11,939 bases of DNA from Verrucomicrobiota bacterium (GTDB taxonomy: Bacteria > Verrucomicrobiota > Verrucomicrobiia > Chthoniobacterales > UBA10450). A model generated the notes under the pieces. It made no database searches. It had not been told where the DNA came from and saw only the letters and a list, made by a program, of their open reading frames with translations. Below are positions 7,231 through 11,939 of this stretch, one piece after another. The position numbers and the translations under genes are program-made. The stretch lies in assembly GCA_003219395.1 (NCBI GenBank), contig QHOR01000009.1:1-11939 (forward strand), written 5' to 3'. The number at the start of each line of letters is the position of its first letter. Position 1 is the first letter of the stretch.

Positions 7231-8760
7231 TTAGCCTTTCTGAAATTGCAAGCCGGCGGCTTGCCCGCGGTCGCGCAGCCATTCCATGAAAACGATTCGC
7301 CGTTTGTTATCGAGAAGCCTTTTCTCATACTCGGCCTTCTTTTCAGCAGCCTTGGCGTCGGCTAATGGTTCGCGCTTTTCCAGAACGGCGATGAATCCAT
7401 TTTCACCAGCTGGGAAAAAATCACTAGTCTCGCCTGGATTCAGGAACGCCACCGCCTGTTTGATAGCGGGAAGATCAGCCGGTTCGTTCTTTTTCGGTTC
7501 TTTGTCCTGCTGTTTTGTTTTCTCCTCTTCGAACAGTGAGAACGGCGGAACTTTCTCGCTCTTCGCTCCAGATTTCTGAATCGCTGCTTCAAGTGGTTGT
7601 CCGGACTGTTTCGCTTCGCGTAATTGCTGGACGACCTCCGCTGCCTTTGTGGACATCAGCTCGCGCGCCTTTGACTTCTTGATTGTCTCCACAATTTTCG
7701 GCTTCGCTTCTTCGAGTGTAAGCGGACGCGCCTCAGTAATTCCTGCGAGATGCAAAATATAAAATCCATCCGCTACCTGAATGGGATCGCTGTTTGGCTC
7801 CTGCATCGAAAGCTTGAAAGCCGCGACGCTAAGTTGTGTATCGCCCTTCAACTGCGGATCAGGCTCTGCTTTGGTAAATTCGCCGGTCTCATGAACCGGC
7901 AGCTTAAGTTTCTCAGCGGCTTGCTTGAAATCAGCCCCTTTATCTAACAGCGCCTGCGTGAAATCAGTCGCGCGATCGGAAAGTTTTTGTAAAGCCTCGA
8001 TGCGCTCTTTTCCGGTTAATTTCTTTTCCTCATCAGTCAGTGCGAGGCTGACAAACTCGACCTTGCGTTTTTCATCCGTTTTCAGCTCCGCTTTGTGCGC
8101 GTCATAATGCTTCCGTACATCTTCGTCACTCACTTGAATGTCCTTGATAAAATCAGCAGATTGAAATCGAACGAGCGTCACAAACAATGTGTCGTGACCG
8201 CGCTGAAAATTTTCATCGACCTCCCCTTTGGGAACTGTAACACCCGTGGCTAAGAGCTGTTTGATTTGGTTCAACGAGAGCTGGTCGCGCACCAGTTGCT
8301 CGACATGCTCTTCGGCAAGACCCATTGGGGCCAATGCGTTCTGCGCAAAATCGGTGAATTTTTTCATGTCGAATCCCGAATCGCCCTGGAACGCCGGCAA
8401 AGTTCGCACGACTTCGGCAATTTCAGCGTAACCGGGACGAATACCGAGCCGAGCCGCTTCGTGCCGAAGGACCAGCAGATTGATAACAAATTGGACGGCA
8501 GTCTGATTCGGGTTCTGGCCGGCGCCTGCCGTCAAAGTTTGTACGAAATCAGACATACCGAGTGCCTGCGCCAGAGTGAGCAGGCGCACCGTTTGCTGCG
8601 CTTCCAGCATCGAAACATTCCGATCGTAAATGCGAGCAAACTTATCGGAGCGCATCGCGCCATAATCCGGCCTTTGAACGAAATAAAAGATGAACGGGAT
8701 CGCCAGAATCGCGATCACGATCATCAGCCAGTCCCGGTGCTTGCGCAGTAACTTCATCAT
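7231..8760 (-). CDS. Membrane-anchored PpiD/SurA-like peptidyl-prolyl isomerase
   Basis: From ATG 8760 this is a 509-residue protein. It has a short basic N-terminus (MMKLLRKHRDW), one hydrophobic segment at about 11-28 (inner-membrane anchor), a SurA-type N-terminal chaperone region (about 29-190), then a PPIC/parvulin-like region (about 217-345) ending in ADGFYILHLAGITEARPLTLEEAK. A charged linker rich in Lys/Glu (EEEKTKQQDKEPKKNEP, about 411-427) precedes a C-terminal helical tail. This order matches PpiD-type periplasmic foldases that assist proteins leaving the Sec translocon. Whether the parvulin domain is catalytically active cannot be judged by eye; many PpiD-like domains act as chaperones only. 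Its frame is open up to a TTG at 8799, but that would add a hairpin-encoded stretch, so ATG 8760 (or 8757) is preferred. The decarboxylase stop lies 70 bp upstream. Confidence 0.85.
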   Translation of the reverse strand: MMKLLRKHRDWLMIVIAILAIPFIFYFVQRPDYGAMRSDKFARIYDRNVSMLEAQQTVRLLTLAQALGMSDFVQTLTAGAGQNPNQTAVQFVINLLVLRHEAARLGIRPGYAEIAEVVRTLPAFQGDSGFDMKKFTDFAQNALAPMGLAEEHVEQLVRDQLSLNQIKQLLATGVTVPKGEVDENFQRGHDTLFVTLVRFQSADFIKDIQVSDEDVRKHYDAHKAELKTDEKRKVEFVSLALTDEEKKLTGKERIEALQKLSDRATDFTQALLDKGADFKQAAEKLKLPVHETGEFTKAEPDPQLKGDTQLSVAAFKLSMQEPNSDPIQVADGFYILHLAGITEARPLTLEEAKPKIVETIKKSKARELMSTKAAEVVQQLREAKQSGQPLEAAIQKSGAKSEKVPPFSLFEEEKTKQQDKEPKKNEPADLPAIKQAVAFLNPGETSDFFPAGENGFIAVLEKREPLADAKAAEKKAEYEKRLLDNKRRIVFMEWLRDRGQAAGLQFQKG

Positions 8761-8779
8761 AACGGAGAAAATTGTAGCG

Positions 8780-8797
8780 GCGGCTGTGCTCAGCCGC
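8780..8797 (-). other. Short hairpin between decarboxylase and PpiD-like genes
   Basis: A perfect 6-bp GC-rich stem, gcggct (8780-8785) and agccgc (8792-8797) with a 6-nt loop, lies in the 70-bp gap. On the minus strand it is followed by CGCTACAATTTTC, so the T stretch is not directly next to the stem. It could be a weak terminator of the decarboxylase transcript or a leader hairpin of the PpiD-like gene. Confidence 0.3.
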
Positions 8798-8830
8798 AAC
8801 CAGGTGAGATGTGAGAGCTGCTATGCTCGG

Positions 8831-10390
8831 CTACTTCTCGCTCTTCAGTTCGTTTGCCGTTTCTCGGATCAATTCCCAAGCGTCGCGTAAATGCTCTTCC
8901 GTGGTGAGCACGTTACCGAGACCGACCCGCAACACCGTCCGGCCATGTAGTTTCGTATGCGTGAGATAAGCGCGACCGCTTGTATTGATCTTTTCGACAA
9001 TTTCACTGTTTAACTGGTCGCCCTTTGACTCGTTAGGCCGATTGGCGAAGTGCGGCGCGACCACAGCCTGCTCGCCGCGGTGAGGCCGCGCCGCGGGTGA
9101 TGCACGACCCGGCGAGCCGTGGCTACCGATATATCGAAAACAAACCACGCCCATGCTGGCCCCCGCTACAAGCTCGAAGCGATTGTCGCTCTTGATCCAA
9201 TCGGCGAAAACGTTCGCCAGTCGAACAAATTCGCGAAGTCGCGCAGCCATTCCTTCCCGGCCAAAGCTGCGAAAGATCACCCACGCTTTTAGCGCGCGAA
9301 ATCTGCGCCCGAGCTGGATGCCGTAATCCATATAATTCTTCCGCGCCTCGGCCGTGTCGCCACGCAAATATTCGGGCACCAGCGTGAAGACGCGTCGCAG
9401 CCGCTCAAGATCACGCACGTAAAGCACACTGAAATCCAGGGGGACAAAGAGACTTTTGTGCGGGTTCACCACGATGGAATCTGCTTCAGTCCAACCCTTC
9501 GTCAGCGACGTTTTCTCTGGCAGAATGGCGAAGCCGGCGCCGTAAGCGCCGTCGATGTGAAGCCACATTTTGTTTTCGCGGCAAACACTGGCGATCTCAG
9601 GAATGGGATCAACGCTTGCCGTTGAAGTAGTGCCAACTGTCGCGATGACCGCCAATGGTTTGAAGCTAGCGCGAAGGTCGCGCGCGATCATTTCCCGCAA
9701 TGCCCTCGGATCCATCCGAAAAGCCGCGTCCGTCGAAACACGCTGCACGTTTTCTTCACCCAGGCCGAGCGCAATCGCTGCCTTCTCGGCGGAGCTATGC
9801 GCTTGGTCAGAAGCGTAAATGCGGAACACCGGCGCGCCGGCACCCACTAATCCATGCTTTCGCACTGATGGCGCAGCCTCCTCGCGTGCCACAGCAAGCG
9901 CATGCATTACGCCCACCGACGCGGTGTCGTACACGATGCCGCCAAATTCTTGCGGCAAATGCATCCATTGCCGAATCCAATCGACGACCAACGTCTCCAG
10001 TTCAGTCGCAGCGGGACAGGTTCGCCACGTCATCGCGTTCACATTGAGCGGCGCAGTGATCATTTCGCCAAGAATTGCAGGAGCGGTCGTCGTCCAGCCA
10101 AAATAGCCAAGAAACATGGGATGACTCCAGTGCACCATGCCGGGAACAATGGTCCGATCGACATCGGCGAGAATTTTCTCGAACGGCTCGCCTTCTTCCG
10201 GCGGCTCAACCGGAAGTGCGGCAAGGATCGCGCCCGCTTTATTGTTAGGCGCAACTCTCAGGCATTCTAAGTCTCGTCGAAAATCCGCGATCCAATCCGC
10301 AACCTCGTGCAGCTGTCTGCGGAATTCTTCGGGTGAAGTATCACCGAGTTTGTCCAGACGGCCCGGCAAATTTTCTCGTTCATTTTGCAT
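8831..10390 (-). CDS. Group II PLP-dependent decarboxylase (aromatic-L-amino-acid decarboxylase type)
   Basis: This 519-residue protein fits pyridoxal-dependent decarboxylase group II. Visible are GMVHWSHPMFLGYF (84-97), SDQAHSSAEKA (194-204, with His198 expected to stack on the cofactor), HIDGAYGAGF (278-287, with Asp280 for the pyridine nitrogen) and VVNPHKSLF (307-315, with Lys312 as the PLP lysine). By eye, Tyr353 in KNYMDYGIQLG (351-361) aligns with the mobile-loop tyrosine of aromatic amino-acid decarboxylases, which favours decarboxylation over the aldehyde-forming variants. The substrate (Tyr, Trp, Phe, Dopa or other) is not readable. An insert of about 30 residues, Gly/Pro/Arg-rich (about 422-452), interrupts the C-terminal domain between CFRYIG and SKGDQLNSEI. 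The start is ATG 10390, with GAGGAAGG (10400-10393) just upstream, the best ribosome binding site in the window. No functional link to its envelope-biogenesis neighbours is evident. Confidence 0.9.
   Translation of the reverse strand: MQNERENLPGRLDKLGDTSPEEFRRQLHEVADWIADFRRDLECLRVAPNNKAGAILAALPVEPPEEGEPFEKILADVDRTIVPGMVHWSHPMFLGYFGWTTTAPAILGEMITAPLNVNAMTWRTCPAATELETLVVDWIRQWMHLPQEFGGIVYDTASVGVMHALAVAREEAAPSVRKHGLVGAGAPVFRIYASDQAHSSAEKAAIALGLGEENVQRVSTDAAFRMDPRALREMIARDLRASFKPLAVIATVGTTSTASVDPIPEIASVCRENKMWLHIDGAYGAGFAILPEKTSLTKGWTEADSIVVNPHKSLFVPLDFSVLYVRDLERLRRVFTLVPEYLRGDTAEARKNYMDYGIQLGRRFRALKAWVIFRSFGREGMAARLREFVRLANVFADWIKSDNRFELVAGASMGVVCFRYIGSHGSPGRASPAARPHRGEQAVVAPHFANRPNESKGDQLNSEIVEKINTSGRAYLTHTKLHGRTVLRVGLGNVLTTEEHLRDAWELIRETANELKSEK
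9033..9126 (-). repeat. Palindromic GC-rich insert inside the decarboxylase gene
   Basis: This stretch encodes the extra residues (about 422-452) of the decarboxylase C-terminal domain. It can fold: an outer stem gctcgcc (9070-9076) pairs with ggcgagc (9111-9117), and within it ccgcgg (9075-9080) recurs at 9091-9096, while cgcgg (9076-9080) can pair with ccgcg (9086-9090). It is more GC-rich than its surroundings and has no counterpart in the usual family alignment as I know it. A small palindromic repeat inserted in frame is the simplest reading. The boundaries are approximate. Confidence 0.45.
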
Positions 10391-10392
10391 GC

Positions 10393-10400
10393 CTTCCTCT
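10393..10400 (-). promoter_or_regulatory. Ribosome binding site of the decarboxylase gene
   Basis: GAGGAAGG on the minus strand ends 2 nt before ATG 10390, with the GAGG core 6 nt from the start. It fixes the start at 10390. It lies within or at the edge of the neighbouring inverted-repeat element, whose opposite end carries a similar AAAGGAG. Confidence 0.6.
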
Positions 10401-10519
10401 CATTAACACCCTGCTTTAGCTGGGAGCCAGTCGCCAGCTAAAAACTTGGAAACCGCTGAGCGGTTCGAGCGGTTTGATGCCGGATGCACCGGGCTAAAGC
10501 CAGGTGTCAATGAAAGGAG
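10394..10519. repeat. 126-bp element with imperfect terminal inverted repeats and internal hairpins
   Basis: The arms 10394-10420 and 10493-10519 are inverted copies matching at 22 of 27 positions by eye. Inside are a perfect 9-bp stem, tttagctgg (10415-10423) with ccagctaaa (10434-10442), and a second palindrome, aaccgctgagcggtt (10451-10465), followed by a further half copy, agcggtt (10468-10474). This fits a miniature inverted-repeat or REP-like element of the kind dispersed in intergenic DNA. It fills most of the 158-bp gap between the Omp85 gene and the decarboxylase. On the minus strand the aaccgc/gcggtt hairpin is followed a few bases later by TTTTT (10444-10440), so it may also weakly terminate the Omp85 transcript. 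Confidence 0.6.
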
Positions 10520-10548
10520 AGACACGCGGCAAACCGGAGACATGCACA

Positions 10549-11939
10549 TTAAAACGCAAACCCAAAACTGAAATGAAATGCGCCGAAATCTTCATCGGGA
10601 CGAGGATCGGGATTGACGCCGTAATCGAGACGAATGGGGCCGACCGGTAGTTTATAACGCAAACCCGCGCCAATGGCATAACGCATATCATCTAGACCAA
10701 TGTCTTCTGACGTCGGCAAGAGATTGCCGGCATCAGCAAAGACGGCACCCTGCAATTCGCCGAGAATTGGGAAAGTGTATTCGACATTAAATACCGTGAA
10801 GAATTCTCCACCGACAGGATGGCCGTGATTATCGTGCGGGCCAAGATCGCGTTCGCCGAAACTGCGCACGGTTGTGGCGCCGCCAATGAAAAAACGTTCG
10901 TCAATCGGAATGGCAGTCGCTTCGTCGGAGCCACTGTTAGTAAGCGAGTGGATTACACCGGTGCGCGCGCCAAATGCAATCGAGGACTGGCGAAACCAAC
11001 GCTGCAACAATGTGCCAGGGGGTTGATCTTCCACTACACCCGGCGTGAGCGGCTTGGGTCCGAATGGAAGATAGTAACCGACGCGCATCGTGCTTCTAAT
11101 GAATTCGATATCGCTCCCCAACGCGCTCGAAGCTACATCAAGTGTGTTACCGATGAGAAATCCGCGCGGATTAACATATGGGCTCTCACGCAGATCAAGC
11201 GTGTTGGTGAGTCCGATGGTGTCTACCTGGTAATCCTCTGGTCCAAGGAGAAAGCTCGGCCTTATCTCTGAATCGGTGATCTTCACATGACGAACCGAGA
11301 AAATCAGAGCGGCCTCATCGTTTTTGGTAATTTTGCGACTGAGTTCGAGTCGTCCGCCCAATTCGAATTTTGAATAACCATCGTAGTCATAAGTAAGGGC
11401 GAACAGTCGCGCCGTGAAAACGAAGTCTGTGTCAAAAAAGAACGGATCCTCGTAGAGAATTTCGCCTCTGTAACTGCGTTGTGAGACCTCGATCGACGCC
11501 GTGACCGGCCGGCCGTACCCGAACAGATCGCGATCGCCCACCTGTACACCTGCGAGTGCGCCTTCGTAAGTGTCGAATCCGACCCAAAAACCAAATTCCT
11601 TGCTCTTGGCTTCCTCGGCCGAAATGTCGAGTCGCAATAGATGTCCATCTACTGGAACTGGCTTGATTTGCAGCAAGTTGAATTGCCCCGTCTTCATAAG
11701 CGTCCGAAACCGCTCATCGAGAACATCCGGGCTGTAGGTTTTTCCACTCAATCTGGTAAACCGCTTCGTCACGAAACTCGGATGCAGGCGCGTCAGCCCG
11801 CTGACTGTCACACCGTCGAAGTAGTAAACGGGTCCTGCCGAGATCACGATTTGCACCGACACTCGGCCATTCACCGCTTCCTCCGGAGCGCCGCTGGCGT
11901 CAACTTTAACGTCGTAATAGCCACGGGCTTTGTAATATG
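10549..11939 (-). CDS. Omp85-family outer-membrane protein, TamA/BamA-like (5' end beyond window)
   Basis: The frame is open from the right edge to the TAA at 10549 (463 codons to the edge, stop included). The first visible residues, YYKARGYYDVKVDASG, are a typical POTRA strand/helix pattern. They are followed by a second POTRA domain, from about VSVQIVISAGPVYYFDGVTVSG to GQFNLLQIKPVP. The rest is a 16-strand-type beta barrel with alternating hydrophobic residues, ending in Phe (FHFSFGFAF), the usual outer-membrane C-terminal signal. The loop-6 motif of the family is present as GGATTVRSFGERDLGP, with Ser in place of the common Gly of VRGF/Y (10858-10869). The role would be outer-membrane protein or autotransporter assembly. 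Because few POTRAs are seen before the edge, TamA versus BamA versus another Omp85 member cannot be settled, but a TamA-like or lineage-specific paralogue is most likely. GTG 11874 is not the true start, because coding pattern continues upstream. Confidence 0.88.
   Translation of the reverse strand, partial: YYKARGYYDVKVDASGAPEEAVNGRVSVQIVISAGPVYYFDGVTVSGLTRLHPSFVTKRFTRLSGKTYSPDVLDERFRTLMKTGQFNLLQIKPVPVDGHLLRLDISAEEAKSKEFGFWVGFDTYEGALAGVQVGDRDLFGYGRPVTASIEVSQRSYRGEILYEDPFFFDTDFVFTARLFALTYDYDGYSKFELGGRLELSRKITKNDEAALIFSVRHVKITDSEIRPSFLLGPEDYQVDTIGLTNTLDLRESPYVNPRGFLIGNTLDVASSALGSDIEFIRSTMRVGYYLPFGPKPLTPGVVEDQPPGTLLQRWFRQSSIAFGARTGVIHSLTNSGSDEATAIPIDERFFIGGATTVRSFGERDLGPHDNHGHPVGGEFFTVFNVEYTFPILGELQGAVFADAGNLLPTSEDIGLDDMRYAIGAGLRYKLPVGPIRLDYGVNPDPRPDEDFGAFHFSFGFAF

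Noticed and set aside
8761..8799. TTG 8799 as start of the PpiD-like protein
   Set aside because: It would translate the gcggct/agccgc hairpin, and the membrane-anchor pattern begins naturally at ATG 8760 or 8757.
10415..10442. Perfect 9-bp hairpin as a rho-independent terminator for the Omp85 gene
   Set aside because: In the direction of transcription no T tract follows the stem, and it is AT-mixed. It fits better as part of the inverted-repeat element.
11872..11874. GTG 11874 as the start of the Omp85 gene
   Set aside because: The same frame continues to the window edge with POTRA-like sequence (YYKARGYYDVKVDASG), so the gene is truncated by the window.

Overview
The window is a Gram-negative chromosomal segment with eight protein-coding genes, all on the minus strand, so transcription runs from the right end to the left. 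An Omp85-type outer-membrane protein and a membrane-anchored PpiD/SurA-like foldase show a diderm cell. Moderate GC content, few clear Shine-Dalgarno sites, the flavour of the proteins and two dispersed-looking intergenic repeats suggest an uncultured soil Verrucomicrobiota (Chthoniobacterales-like) bacterium. That placement is an inference and could not be tested here. I saw no tRNA, rRNA, CRISPR array, transposase, phage gene or plus-strand gene.

Right part (about 7.2-11.9 kb), in transcription order: a TamA/BamA-like Omp85 protein cut by the right edge; a 126-bp element with imperfect terminal inverted repeats; a group II PLP-dependent decarboxylase (aromatic-L-amino-acid decarboxylase type) with an odd in-frame insert of about 30 residues; and a PpiD/SurA-like peptidyl-prolyl isomerase. 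A second repeat-rich intergenic region (7055-7230) separates this part from the sugar cluster.

Left part (1-7.05 kb): a tightly packed run of a small TPR protein, a cytoplasmic GH2 glycoside hydrolase, a galactokinase (GHMP family), a GT4-like glycosyltransferase and UDP-galactopyranose mutase (Glf). Spacings are 27 bp, 5 bp, about 88 bp or a small overlap depending on the glycosyltransferase start, and a 4-bp GTGA overlap, so co-transcription is likely. Read as a pathway: GH2 could free galactose from a galactoside, GalK would make galactose-1-phosphate, UDP-galactose would form through enzymes not in the window, Glf would make UDP-galactofuranose, and the glycosyltransferase would use an activated sugar. 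Only the separate enzyme families are visible; the flow is inferred.

The most notable feature is the last gene. Its Glf frame starts at GTG 1523 and does not stop after the mutase domain. It runs through a linker of about 28 residues into the N-terminal part of a clan-A (GH1-like) glycosidase-type TIM barrel, and is still open at the left edge. It is either a mutase-glycosidase fusion or two former genes joined by loss of a stop codon; a plausible internal GTG start at 368 keeps the second possibility open.
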